Both the position numbers and the translations under genes were made by a program. This document shows, piece after piece, positions 31,355 to 40,333 of a stretch of 64,000 nucleotides of DNA; position 1 is the first letter of the stretch; each line of letters opens with the position of its first letter. The stretch is from Anderseniella sp963700735 (lineage in GTDB: Bacteria > Pseudomonadota > Alphaproteobacteria > Rhizobiales > Aestuariivirgaceae). Under the pieces are notes generated by a model that saw only the letters and a program-made list of their open reading frames with translations, had not been told where the DNA came from and did not search any database. Location: positions 372,001-436,000 of the forward strand of contig CAVOYR010000005.1 of the NCBI GenBank assembly GCA_963700735.1. Reading direction: 5' to 3'.

Positions 31355-33580
31355 CTAACCCTTCCCGGCCGTCTTTCTCTTTTGTCCCGCAATAGCAGGC
31401 GGAAGGCTTTCTTTCAAAGAACTTCCGCGTCCAGACAGCGATGGGTTGTTCATAAAGTAGTCGTGGGCGTTGAATGGCTCTTCGTCGGGGCGCACCGCGA
31501 CGCGTTGCGAGGTGCCATCCGGCATCAGCATCCAGCTTTGCTGGTTGTCCTTCAGGTTGGCGACCATGATCTGGAACAGCACCTGTTGATGGACCGTTGG
31601 GGTATCAACCGGAATCAGCTGCTCGACGCGGCGATGCAGGTTGCGTGGCATCCAGTCGGCAGAGGATATGTAGACCCGCGCCTTCTTGCTGGGCAGGCCC
31701 TCGCCATTGCCGAAGCACACGATGCGCGAATGCTCCAGGAACCGGCCGATGATGGACCGGACCCGGATATTGTCCGACAGGCCCGGCACGCCGGGGCGCA
31801 GGCAGCAGATGCCGCGTATGACCAGGTCGATCTGCACCCCTGCCCGGCTCGCCTCGTACAGCGCATCGATGATTTCGGGGTCGACCAGCGAATTCAGCTT
31901 GGCCCAGATCGCAGCCGGCCGGCCGGCGCGGGCATGTTCGATCTCCTCGTTGACATGCCGGATGATGCGCTTGGACAGGTTGAGCGGCGACAACGCAATG
32001 CGTTCCAGTTCGGCAGGTTCCGCATAGCTGGACACATAGTTGAACAGCCTTGCCGCGTCGCGGCACAACGCCGGGTCACAGGTGAAGAACGACAGGTCGG
32101 TATAGATGCGCGCGGTAATCGGGTGATAGTTGCCGGTGCCGTAGTGCACGTAGGTGCGCAGGTGCCCGCCTTCGCGGCGCACCACCATCGATGCCTTGGC
32201 ATGGGTTTTCAGCTCGACGAAGCCGAACACCACCTGCACGCCGGCGCGTTCGAGGTTGCGCGCCCACTGGATGTTCTTTTCCTCGTCGAAGCGGGCCTTC
32301 AGTTCCACCACCGCCATGACAGACTTGCCGGCCTCGGCCGCCATGATCAGGGCTTCCACGATGGGGCTCTGGTTGGAGGTACGGTAGAGGGTCTGCTTGA
32401 TGGCGACGACGTCAGGGTCCTTGGCGGCCTGACGCACGAACTGCACCACCACATCGAACGATTCGTAGGGGTGATGGACGATGATGTCCTTCTGGCGGAT
32501 GGCGGCAAAGCAGTCGCCGCCATGATCGCGGATGCGCTCGGGAAAGCGCGGATTGTAGGGCGGGAATTTAAGATCCGGCCGCTCATCGATGATCATCTGC
32601 GAGGTATCGGCATAGCCAACAACACCGTTGCAGCGCACCACGCTTTCATCGTCGGCGCCGGTTTCGCGGGCGATGAAATTGAGCAGCTCCTCAGGGCATT
32701 CACCATCGACCTCGAGCCTGACCACGGTGCCCCGGCGGCGGCGCTTCAGGGCGCGCTCGAAATAGCGCATCAGGTCTTCGGCTTCTTCCTCGACCTCGAT
32801 ATCGCTGTCGCGCAGCACCCGGAACACCCCACGGCCTTCCTTGACATAGCCCGGAAACATCCGCGGCACGAAGTGCGCGATCATGTCCTCGATCTTGATG
32901 AAGCGGGCAGTCGGGGTCGCTCCCTCGGTGCCGTCCGGCAACCGGGTAAAGCGCTCGATCTGCTGCGGCACCTGCACGATGGCGTTCATGCGCTCGCCAT
33001 CGCCCTTGCGGGTCAGCTGCAGGGCCACCATCAGGCCGCGGTTGGGCACGAACGGGAACGGGTGGGCCGGGTCGATGGCCATCGGCGTCAGCACCAGCAG
33101 CACCTGTTCGTGGAAGCGTTCGTCCAGCCAGACACAATCGGTTTCACTGAGGGCGGAATTGGGGACCAGCTCGACGCCGTTGTCCTTGAGTTCCTGCAAC
33201 AGTGCCAGCCAGCGCTGGTCCTGCTCGCCCATCAGGTCGTGCGCGGCCTTGCGCACGCTGGCAAGCTGCTCGGGCGCCGTCAGGCCGTCCTGCGAAATAC
33301 CGGACACGTGCTCGCGGATCTGCGCTGCCAGGCCGGCCACGCGAACCATGAAGAATTCATCGAGGTTGTTGCCAGAGATGGACAGGAACCGCAGCCGTTC
33401 AAACAGCGGATGGTTGGTGTTCCGCGCCTCCATCAGCACCCGGTAGTTGAAGCCGAGCCAGCTCAGTTCGCGGTTGAAGAAGCGCTTGGGCGAAGTGGCC
33501 AGTGCTGCACCGTCCAAATGGTCTTCAGCCTCGCTCATGGCGCGTGCCAGCTCGGCATTTGACGTCGTCTCGATGTTCAA
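31355..33580 (-). CDS. ppk: Polyphosphate kinase 1
   Basis: 741 residues. Reversibly polymerises the ATP gamma phosphate into polyphosphate. N-terminal domain RFFNRELSWLGFNYRVL, then the two phospholipase-D-like catalytic domains with the phosphorylated His region THAKASMVVRREGG and YVHYGTGNYHP, and later RIVCFGNGEGLPSKKARVYI. Followed directly by ppx. The 119-base gap to hdaA contains no gene. Confidence 0.96.
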   Translation of the reverse strand: MNIETTSNAELARAMSEAEDHLDGAALATSPKRFFNRELSWLGFNYRVLMEARNTNHPLFERLRFLSISGNNLDEFFMVRVAGLAAQIREHVSGISQDGLTAPEQLASVRKAAHDLMGEQDQRWLALLQELKDNGVELVPNSALSETDCVWLDERFHEQVLLVLTPMAIDPAHPFPFVPNRGLMVALQLTRKGDGERMNAIVQVPQQIERFTRLPDGTEGATPTARFIKIEDMIAHFVPRMFPGYVKEGRGVFRVLRDSDIEVEEEAEDLMRYFERALKRRRRGTVVRLEVDGECPEELLNFIARETGADDESVVRCNGVVGYADTSQMIIDERPDLKFPPYNPRFPERIRDHGGDCFAAIRQKDIIVHHPYESFDVVVQFVRQAAKDPDVVAIKQTLYRTSNQSPIVEALIMAAEAGKSVMAVVELKARFDEEKNIQWARNLERAGVQVVFGFVELKTHAKASMVVRREGGHLRTYVHYGTGNYHPITARIYTDLSFFTCDPALCRDAARLFNYVSSYAEPAELERIALSPLNLSKRIIRHVNEEIEHARAGRPAAIWAKLNSLVDPEIIDALYEASRAGVQIDLVIRGICCLRPGVPGLSDNIRVRSIIGRFLEHSRIVCFGNGEGLPSKKARVYISSADWMPRNLHRRVEQLIPVDTPTVHQQVLFQIMVANLKDNQQSWMLMPDGTSQRVAVRPDEEPFNAHDYFMNNPSLSGRGSSLKESLPPAIAGQKRKTAGKG

Positions 33581-33699
33581 CTAGGCCGCTCCCGTTCAGG
33601 TGAGATTTGGCGACAAGTGCCAATTAAAACATGCTTTTGGCGGTGCAACATAACATAACTATGACAACGTCCCAAAGTGTGGCGGGGCCTTGCGCATGG

Positions 33700-34401
33700 T
33701 CAGTCGCCGTCGAACAGGCCTGGCTCCGATTGCTGCTGCATGATGCGCGCCACGAACGCGCGGTTGATGTCGGCCCGTTGCGCAAGGGCTGCGTCATCGA
33801 TGAGGGCCACCAGCGAGCGCGCCGCATCGAGCGAGCGTTCCATGCGCATGATCATGTACGAGATCACCGCCTCGCCCACCTGCAGCTGCCGGTCGGCGAA
33901 CAGCTTCACCAGGACGCCGCGCAACAGTGCATCATCGGGGTCGCCCAGTTCAGCCACCTGCGCGGCCTTCAGCCGTGAGACCAGGTCGGGCAGTTCCACT
34001 CCCCACTGTGCTGGAAACCGGTGCGAGGTGATGAGGATGCTGCCACCGCCTTCGCGCGCCATGTTGATCAGGTGGAACAGCGCCACCTCGTCCAGCGCGG
34101 CACCCGGTGCATCCTCGACCACCACGGCACCTGCCTGCATCAGCACCGGCACGGCATCACGCGTCAGGGTCGCGGCCGTGGTGATGGCAGCACCGGAGCG
34201 GCCGCGCCAGACATCAGCCAGATGGCTTTTGCCGGTGCCAGGCGCGCCCACCAGCACCAGCACCGGAGACTGCCATTCAGGCCACCGGTCGACGGCGGCC
34301 ACGGCGGCCTCGTTGGCGGTCGAGACGAGAAAATCCTCGCGGCCCGTTGCGACGCGGTGCGGCAGGTCGAGGGCAAGCTGGCGTTCGGACCCCTGGTTCA
34401 T
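33700..34401 (-). CDS. hdaA: DnaA-related replication regulator (Hda family)
   Basis: 233 residues. AAA+ core with N-terminal clamp-binding-like RQLALDLPHR, Walker A GAPGTGKSH and a degenerate Walker B region (AVVVEDAPGAAL). In alphaproteobacteria HdaA works with the beta clamp to promote hydrolysis of DnaA-bound ATP and prevent over-initiation; the QLALDLP segment fits a clamp-binding motif. It lacks the DnaA DNA-binding domain IV. It is separated by only 3 bases from the upstream permease gene, so probably co-transcribed. Confidence 0.9.
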   Translation of the reverse strand: MNQGSERQLALDLPHRVATGREDFLVSTANEAAVAAVDRWPEWQSPVLVLVGAPGTGKSHLADVWRGRSGAAITTAATLTRDAVPVLMQAGAVVVEDAPGAALDEVALFHLINMAREGGGSILITSHRFPAQWGVELPDLVSRLKAAQVAELGDPDDALLRGVLVKLFADRQLQVGEAVISYMIMRMERSLDAARSLVALIDDAALAQRADINRAFVARIMQQQSEPGLFDGD

Positions 34402-34404
34402 TGA

Positions 34405-35502
34405 TCAGGCGGCCGGGCCATCGGTGGGGCCGGCGGGCTTTTTGGCATGGGGGCGATACAGCGACGAGTTAAGATACTGGTTGAGCAGGAACCGCGACAA
34501 CACCCCGATGGCGGCGGCCATCGGCACCGCCAGCAGGATGCCGGCAAAGCCGAACAGGTAACCGAAGGCCAGTAGCGCAAACATCAGCCATACCGGATGC
34601 ACGCCAATGGACCCGCCAACCAGCTTGGGCTGCAGGAAATTGCCCTCCACGAACTGGCCCGCAGCAAAGATGGCCGCGATGATCAGGATCTGCACCCAGT
34701 CCGGCCAGAACTGCACCGTCGCAGTGGAGATGGCCAGGATGCCGCCCACCGCTGCGCCGAAATAGGGCACGAACGACAACAGGCCCGCCGTCAGCCCGAT
34801 GATCAGGCCGAAGTTCAGCCCTGCCGCGATCAGCGCCACCGCATAGAACGTGCCCAGGATCAGGCACAAGGTGCCCTGCCCGCGAATGAAGCCTGCCATG
34901 GCCGCGTCGATGTCGCGCGCGATGGAACGCACGGTGTCTACGTGGTCGCGCGGGATCCAGCCATCGATCCGCGCGATCATCTTGTCCCAGTCGTTGAGCA
35001 TGTAGAACGTGACCAGCGGCGTGATGACCAGCAGCGACAGGGTGTTGAACAGCACGTTGGCACCGCTCATCAGCGACTGGAAAATGTTTCCGCCCCATTC
35101 AAGCGCCTTGCTGGCAATCTCGCCGGTCGACTGGGGCAAGGCCGATTCCGTCTGCATCACAGCCTTCTTGAGCCATGACGGCGCATTCTCGTTGAACAGG
35201 TTCGCCAGCGTGGTGAGGTCCTTCGGAAGGCGGGCAACGTAGCTGCCCAACTGGTCGGACAGCAGCGGCACCAGCAGGATGAAAGCCAGGATGACCACCA
35301 GCAGGCTGGTCAGCACGATGATCAGCGTGGCGGCCAGCCGCGGCAGTCCACGCCGCTCCAGCCAGTCAGCTACGGGATCGAGAAAGTATGCCAGCACGAT
35401 GCCGGCGATGAACGGCAGCATGATGCCGGAGAACAGCCACATGAAGCCGATGATGAAGGCCAGCACGGCAAGCCAGCTCAGTATCTGCCGTTGAATGCTC
35501 AT
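34405..35502 (-). CDS. AI-2E family (PerM-like) membrane transporter
   Basis: 365 residues, about eight membrane helices with a soluble helical insertion after helix 3 (SYVARLPKDLTTLANLF), then the conserved GLIIGLTAGLLSFVPYFGA and the C-terminal VEGNFLQPKLVGGSIGVHPV signature of the AI-2E/PerM family. Substrates vary in this family (quorum signals, Na+/H+ exchange) and cannot be told here. ATG 35502 begins the first helix (SIQRQILSWLAVLAFIIG). Always next to hda and a CDP-alcohol phosphatidyltransferase in this order. Confidence 0.88.
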   Translation of the reverse strand: MSIQRQILSWLAVLAFIIGFMWLFSGIMLPFIAGIVLAYFLDPVADWLERRGLPRLAATLIIVLTSLLVVILAFILLVPLLSDQLGSYVARLPKDLTTLANLFNENAPSWLKKAVMQTESALPQSTGEIASKALEWGGNIFQSLMSGANVLFNTLSLLVITPLVTFYMLNDWDKMIARIDGWIPRDHVDTVRSIARDIDAAMAGFIRGQGTLCLILGTFYAVALIAAGLNFGLIIGLTAGLLSFVPYFGAAVGGILAISTATVQFWPDWVQILIIAAIFAAGQFVEGNFLQPKLVGGSIGVHPVWLMFALLAFGYLFGFAGILLAVPMAAAIGVLSRFLLNQYLNSSLYRPHAKKPAGPTDGPAA

Positions 35503-35518
35503 CGATGCGTGTTCCAGT

Positions 35519-36100
35519 TCAGTTGCCCTGGTCCGGCTTGCGGCCGCCAGGGGCGCTACCGCCACCAGTCGTGTGGTTCATGTGTTGTAGCCAGTCGCGC
35601 AGATAGACCGCAAGGGACAGCGCCGTCAGCACACCGGTCAGAACCACCGCCACGGCCAGCAGGTAGTCCGGTATGATGTGGAACGCCAGCTCTGCCAGCA
35701 CAAGGCAGACCAGGATGATCTGCATGACCGTGTTGGCCTTGGACACGATGTGCGGCACCATTTCCACCGGCCGGCCGAGCAGCCACGACAGCAGCACCGC
35801 CCCCACGATGGCAACATCGCGGCTCACCACGGCAATCACCAGCCAGATCGGCAAGTGCTCGAAGATACCCAGCACCACATAGATCGCCACAAGCATCACC
35901 TTGTCGGCCAGCGGATCGAGATAGGCGCCCAGTTCGGAACGCAGGCCGAACTGCTTGGCCACGAAACCGTCCAGCGCATCCGACAGCCCCGCCAGCACGA
36001 ACAGCACCAGTGCGGGTCCGTAGGCCTGCTTGAACAGCAGCCACACGATGGCCGGCACCATGAAGATGCGCGCGATGGTGATGAAGTTCGGCAGCGTCAT
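35519..36100 (-). CDS. CDP-alcohol phosphatidyltransferase family protein
   Basis: 193 residues with six membrane segments. The CDP-alcohol motif is present as SDALDGFVAKQFGLRSELGAYLD-type sequence, with Asp residues at D-x-x-D-G and G-x-x-x-D-x-x-x-D positions. Related to PgsA (phosphatidylglycerophosphate synthase), but the second Ala-Arg of the classic motif is Ala-Lys. ATG 36100 matches the family start MTLPNFITIARIFMVPAIVW. Lies 16 bases upstream of the AI-2E gene on the same strand. Confidence 0.88.
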   Translation of the reverse strand: MTLPNFITIARIFMVPAIVWLLFKQAYGPALVLFVLAGLSDALDGFVAKQFGLRSELGAYLDPLADKVMLVAIYVVLGIFEHLPIWLVIAVVSRDVAIVGAVLLSWLLGRPVEMVPHIVSKANTVMQIILVCLVLAELAFHIIPDYLLAVAVVLTGVLTALSLAVYLRDWLQHMNHTTGGGSAPGGRKPDQGN

Positions 36101-36149
36101 GGCGCAGCCCCTGCACCCTTTGCCTGCCGTGCCTTGAAGCCGGCGTTCA

Positions 36150-37286
36150 CTAGTTGGTTTGCAAAACCCATGTCCCGCCAACATTCTGCAGCGCCAGACC
36201 GCTTTGCCAGAGAGACTGGCGCAACTGCTCGAACGCACTCACAAAGGAGAGCTGCACGATAGCCCCTCCTTGCGAAATGGTCGAGATGTCAACGCCGGTG
36301 ACGCCGGGGGTGGACAGGATGCGGCTGCGCAGCGCTGCCCACTCGTCGTTGCTGTAGAAGGTGACGGCCACCGGCAAGGTTGAAATCGGCAAGGCCCGGG
36401 TGATGGGCCGGGCCTCGTTCATCTTCTTCCAGCGCTGTTCCATGACCTGGTGGAAGCGGCTTGCGGCAAGGCCTGCCGCCTCGGGTACGCCTCCGCCATT
36501 TTCAGCTGCATAGGACTTGTCGAAGCCCAGCTTACCGACCGGGCTGTCGCCGGTCATGACAGCTTGCACCGAATCCTCGCCAAGTGGTTGCGCCATGGCG
36601 ATCAGGATGGCATCGGCCTCGTAGCGCAGCCTGAGCGCTTCGAGCGAACCCTGGTCGCCCGCGGCTGCCTGCTCGGCGCTCAGCAGGCCGGTATCGGTCA
36701 GATCACCCAGCGGCACGATGACAGGCACCATCGAATTTTCCGCGCGCAGGTCCAGCCACGCCTGGCGCCACGGGTTTTCCTCCCACAACTGCCAGGTGCC
36801 GTCAGGCGCCTTCCACAGCGGGATCACCACCGACTTCCGCGCCAGCTTTTCGGAGTACTGCAGGCCTAGCCGGTTGAGCAGGTCCTTGGCCTTCGCCGGC
36901 AGGAACCGTACGGTCAGCTTGGCGATGTAGCGGCCCGGCCCCGTGCGTTCTTCCTCGATGGACAGCGAATTGAGCATGGCGTTGATGTGCCTGGCTTCAA
37001 TTTTCGCGATCTCGCCAAGCGTTGCCTCGTCCGCGCCGACCCGCTGGGCGAGTAGCGAGAACGCCTTCACGTTGGCGTCTGTTATGGCCTGCTTCTTGGC
37101 ATCGGCTGCGGTTTCAGCGGACACGTCCACGGCAACGCCGGGAATGGTGTAGAGCGGGTTTTCCCGGGCATCGAGCGGCCCGGCTTGCATGCTCAAAAGC
37201 ACCAGCACGAGCCCTGCCGCCATTGCGCGCGCAAGCATCATCGCCGTGTGCCGCGCAGATTTGAGTTTTGCCACCAAAGACGCCAT
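36150..37286 (-). CDS. DUF2066 domain-containing secreted protein
   Basis: 378 residues. N-terminal hydrophobic export segment (about 15-37, MLARAMAAGLVLVLLSMQAG), then the DUF2066 domain with VAVDVSAETAADAKKQAI, a WxxPDGTWQLWEENPWRQAW stretch near residue 160 and two later alpha/beta segments. Function unknown; DUF2066 proteins are periplasmic and, in this order, conserved between the CDP-alcohol phosphatidyltransferase and purM. Divergent from purM across 147 bases. Confidence 0.85.
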   Translation of the reverse strand: MASLVAKLKSARHTAMMLARAMAAGLVLVLLSMQAGPLDARENPLYTIPGVAVDVSAETAADAKKQAITDANVKAFSLLAQRVGADEATLGEIAKIEARHINAMLNSLSIEEERTGPGRYIAKLTVRFLPAKAKDLLNRLGLQYSEKLARKSVVIPLWKAPDGTWQLWEENPWRQAWLDLRAENSMVPVIVPLGDLTDTGLLSAEQAAAGDQGSLEALRLRYEADAILIAMAQPLGEDSVQAVMTGDSPVGKLGFDKSYAAENGGGVPEAAGLAASRFHQVMEQRWKKMNEARPITRALPISTLPVAVTFYSNDEWAALRSRILSTPGVTGVDISTISQGGAIVQLSFVSAFEQLRQSLWQSGLALQNVGGTWVLQTN

Positions 37287-37433
37287 TCCCCCGGGGTTGC
37301 CCGCAATCGGCAGGCTTCACCTTACGGACAAAGCCTTATCGTGGACAAACCCCGGCATCAACCGAGGATTTTCCTTGCGTCCATGCCCGTCGTTAAACCA
37401 ATAAGTACGGCAACCAGATGGCAGGACACGATC

Positions 37434-38516
37434 ATGGCGAAAAGCGGCAACGGACTGACCTACTCCCAGGCGGGCGTCGACATCGATGCAGGCAATGCGC
37501 TTGTCGATGCCATCAAGCCGCTGGCCGCGTCTACGCGCCGCAAGGGGTCCAGCCCGTCGCTGGGCGGGTTTGGCGGGCTGTTCGACCTGAAGAAATGCGG
37601 CTTCAAGGACCCGGTGCTGGTGGCCGCAAATGACGGCGTTGGCACCAAGCTGCGGGTCGCCATCGAAACCGGCATCCATACAGGCGTCGGCATCGACCTC
37701 GTTGCCATGTCGGTCAACGACCTGGTGGTGCAAGGTGCCGAACCGCTGTTCTTCCTCGACTACTATGCCACCGGCAAGCTGGACGTGGGCGTGGCGCGCG
37801 ACGTGATTGCCGGTATCGCAGACGGCTGCCGCCAGGCAGGCTGTGCGCTGATCGGCGGCGAGACAGCAGAAATGCCGGGCATGTATCACGGCGAGGACTA
37901 TGACCTTGCGGGCTTTGCCGTCGGTGCCGTGGAACGCCGGTCCATCCTGCCGAAAAAGACCATCAAGCCGGGCGATGTGATCCTCGGGCTGGCCTCGTCC
38001 GGGCCGCACTCCAACGGCTATTCGCTGATCCGCAAGATCGTCGAGGTATCGGGGGTCAGCTACAGCGACAAGGCACCGTTCGACAGCTCGCGCACGCTGG
38101 GCGAGGCGCTGATCACGCCCACCCGCATCTACGTGAAATCCGTGCTGGCTGCCATTCGCGCGCACAAGGGCGTCAAGGCGCTCGCCCACATCACCGGCGG
38201 CGGCTTCACCGAGAACATTCCGCGGGTGTTGCCGGACGGCTGTGCCGCGGCCATCGACCTTGCCACCTACGAAGCTCCTGCCGTGTTCGGCTGGCTGGCG
38301 GCCGAGGGGGGCATCGACCACAAGGAAATGCTGCGCACCTTCAACTGCGGCATTGGCATGATCGTGGTGGCGGAAGCTGCCCAGGCAGACGACATCATGC
38401 TGACGCTGGCCGGCGAAGGAGAGGAAGTGGTGCGGCTGGGCGAGATCATCGAACGCTCTGGCCGGCAGGCGCGGGTGAAGTACTCCGGCAAGCTGCGCTA
38501 TGGCAGTGCCGCCTGA
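37434..38516 (+). CDS. purM: Phosphoribosylformylglycinamidine cyclo-ligase (AIR synthetase)
   Basis: 360 residues. Catalyses the ATP-dependent ring closure of FGAM to AIR in de novo purine synthesis. Key motifs: LTYSQAGVDIDAGNALVD, VAANDGVGTKLRVA, DLVAMSVNDLVVQGAEPLFF, the GGETAEMPGMY loop and ITGGGFTENIPRVLP. Start ATG 37434 fits the family. purN begins one base after the TGA (or overlaps if ATG 38500 is used). Confidence 0.96.
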   Translation: MAKSGNGLTYSQAGVDIDAGNALVDAIKPLAASTRRKGSSPSLGGFGGLFDLKKCGFKDPVLVAANDGVGTKLRVAIETGIHTGVGIDLVAMSVNDLVVQGAEPLFFLDYYATGKLDVGVARDVIAGIADGCRQAGCALIGGETAEMPGMYHGEDYDLAGFAVGAVERRSILPKKTIKPGDVILGLASSGPHSNGYSLIRKIVEVSGVSYSDKAPFDSSRTLGEALITPTRIYVKSVLAAIRAHKGVKALAHITGGGFTENIPRVLPDGCAAAIDLATYEAPAVFGWLAAEGGIDHKEMLRTFNCGIGMIVVAEAAQADDIMLTLAGEGEEVVRLGEIIERSGRQARVKYSGKLRYGSAA

Positions 38517-38517
38517 C

Positions 38518-39165
38518 ATGGCACGCAAGCGCGCCGGCATCCTGATTTCGGGCCGCGGCTCCAACATGGCCTCGCTGATTGCCCACGCCTCCACGGCCGG
38601 ATGCGCCTACGAGGTGGCTTGCGTCATCTCCAACCGGCCGGACGCCAGGGGGCTGGAAACCGCTGCGTCTCACGGCATTGCCACGGTGGCGCTCGATCAC
38701 AAGCAGCTCGGCAGCCGCGAGGCGCTGGATGCCGCGATGCACGAAGCATTGATTGCGCATGGCTGCGACCTCGTCGCCTGCGCAGGCTTCATGCGCATCA
38801 TGACGGGCGGGTTCATCGGCAAGTGGGCGGGCCGCATGGTCAACATCCACCCGTCGCTGCTGCCGCTGTTCAAGGGCGTCGACACCCACGAACAGGTCCT
38901 GCAGGCAGGCGTTCGCGTGCACGGCTGCTCGGTGCATTTCGTGTCGGAAGAGCTGGATGGCGGGGCAATCATCGCGCAAGGCGTGGTGCCGGTGCTGCCG
39001 GGCGACGATGCGGACAAGTTGGCAGCACGGGTACTGGCGGTCGAGCACCGGCTCTACCCCGCCGTGCTGCAGGCGCTGGCAGAAGGCCGCATTTCCATGA
39101 AGGACGGCCGCACCGTGTTTGCTGACGATGCAGCTGCGCGGCTGTCTCTTGCGGCATTCGACTGA
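38518..39165 (+). CDS. purN: Phosphoribosylglycinamide formyltransferase
   Basis: 215 residues. Transfers a formyl group from 10-formyl-THF to GAR. It has the start AGILISGRGSNMASLI, the catalytic Asn and His in NIHPSLLPLFKG and the Asp in HFVSEELDGGAII. ATG 38518 is preferred; ATG 38500 would add six residues and overlap purM. Operon with purM. Confidence 0.95.
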   Translation: MARKRAGILISGRGSNMASLIAHASTAGCAYEVACVISNRPDARGLETAASHGIATVALDHKQLGSREALDAAMHEALIAHGCDLVACAGFMRIMTGGFIGKWAGRMVNIHPSLLPLFKGVDTHEQVLQAGVRVHGCSVHFVSEELDGGAIIAQGVVPVLPGDDADKLAARVLAVEHRLYPAVLQALAEGRISMKDGRTVFADDAAARLSLAAFD

Positions 39166-39244
39166 TCACGGTCACACTGCCGTCAACCGGGCATGAACAT
39201 CTTGCGCCGGACTGGACATACACGCGAGGAGAAGGAGCAGCTCC

Positions 39245-39970
39245 ATGTCTCTGGTACTTCATGTTTTCGGACCCGCCTTCGGCCTGCCGGACCCCAGCCC
39301 GTTTGCCATGAAGGGCGACATGCTGATGAAGCTGTCCGGTCTCGACTACCGGGCTGAGCCCGGCGACGTGACCAGGGCACCGAAGAAGAAGTTTCCGGTG
39401 CTGCTCGACAATGGCGAGGCAATCCCCGACTCGACCTTCATCCGCCGGCACCTCGAGCGAAAGTACGGCATCGACTTCGACGAGGGGCTCGACGCGCGCC
39501 AGCGCGGTATTGCCTTTGCGGTGGAGAAAATGCTGGAGGACAACCTCTACTGGGCCATCATGTACGAACGCTGGATGATAGCCGAGAACTTCGACCGCGG
39601 TCCGCGCGGGTTCTTTGATGCAATCCCCAAGCCTGTCAGGCTGGTGGCGGTGCCGATGATCCGGCGCGAGGTGAAGCGCAACCTGTGGGGCCACGGCATG
39701 GGCCGGCACAGCCGCGCCGAAATCTGCCAGCTTGGCGCCATGGCGCTCACGTCGCTGGCGGGTATACTGGGCAACAACAAATACCTGATGGGTGAACGTG
39801 CGTGCGGGGCCGATGCGACGGCGTTTGCCTTTGCAGCGCAGGCCATGTGCCCGGTGTTCGACAGTGAATTGCTTGCAAGTGCGCGCGCTCACCCCAACCT
39901 GGTTGCCTACAATCAGCGGATGATGGACGAATTCTACCCCGGCCTGGCCGGGACCGCGGCGGCGAGGTAA
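39245..39970 (+). CDS. Glutathione S-transferase-like (metaxin/FAXC type) protein
   Basis: 241 residues. N-terminal thioredoxin-like domain (LHVFGPAFGLPDPSPFAMKG, KKKFPVLLDNGEAIPDSTFI) and C-terminal all-helical domain (QRGIAFAVEKMLEDNLYWAI ... YLMGERACGADATAFAFAAQ). The pattern is that of the metaxin/FAXC-like branch of the GST fold, whose bacterial roles are unclear. No catalytic Cys at the classic site. AGGAGAAGGAG ribosome-binding site upstream. Confidence 0.82.
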   Translation: MSLVLHVFGPAFGLPDPSPFAMKGDMLMKLSGLDYRAEPGDVTRAPKKKFPVLLDNGEAIPDSTFIRRHLERKYGIDFDEGLDARQRGIAFAVEKMLEDNLYWAIMYERWMIAENFDRGPRGFFDAIPKPVRLVAVPMIRREVKRNLWGHGMGRHSRAEICQLGAMALTSLAGILGNNKYLMGERACGADATAFAFAAQAMCPVFDSELLASARAHPNLVAYNQRMMDEFYPGLAGTAAAR

Positions 39971-39972
39971 AC

Positions 39973-40065
39973 CTAGCCAGCAAGCACCACGACCGGCACA
40001 GCCACACATGCCAGTGCCAGGCAGAACGCCATCAGCATCAGCCGGCCTGTAATCGAGCGGTTCAT
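39973..40065 (-). CDS. Possible 30-residue membrane peptide
   Basis: From ATG 40065: a basic start (MNRSITGR) and one hydrophobic helix (LMLMAFCLALACVAVPVVVL) ending at TAG 39975-39973. A weak GGAA Shine-Dalgarno lies about 9 bases upstream; ATG 40080 is an alternative start. No domain or neighbour supports it beyond its shape. Confidence 0.3.
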   Translation of the reverse strand: MNRSITGRLMLMAFCLALACVAVPVVVLAG

Positions 40066-40277
40066 GGGACGGGTTTCCATGTTTGTTTCACACAACGCAG
40101 AAACGCAACTCACGGTGCCCTCAACGGCGAACGGCATCTTCGGTTGCATGGACATGGTGATTTAACGTCTCTGTTTCAAGATCTTGCGCCAGATTGACGC
40201 AAGAGCGCGACCGCTCAGATGCCAAATGATGTTGCGATTCTCCGAAACAGGAAACGATTCTTTTCAAGGGCTTGCGG

Positions 40278-40316
40278 ACTCGTCCTGACAGGATGAGTCA
40301 ACGCCAAACTGACTCA
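40278..40316. promoter_or_regulatory. Two overlapping inverted repeats in an otherwise empty gap
   Basis: A 21-base near-palindrome at 40278-40298 (arms ACTCGTCCTG and CAGGATGAGT, one G-T mismatch) shares its right arm with a second inverted repeat, TGAGTCA (40294-40300) / TGACTCA (40310-40316). The gap 40066-40333 between a molybdoenzyme gene end and the small ORF also has CTTGCG/CGCAAG near 40184-40202. Possibly operators, or a terminator for the molybdoenzyme gene, though no U run follows. Confidence 0.35.
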
Positions 40317-40333
40317 AGGTCACATGGCCACAA

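Noticed and set aside
30788..33562. 924-residue open frame on the + strand
   Set aside because: It lies antisense to ppx and ppk, both clearly real. High GC creates long mirror frames; its translation has no family features.
37185..37433. N-terminal extension of purM by 83 residues
   Set aside because: It overlaps the divergent DUF2066 gene; PurM homologues begin at the ATG at 37434.
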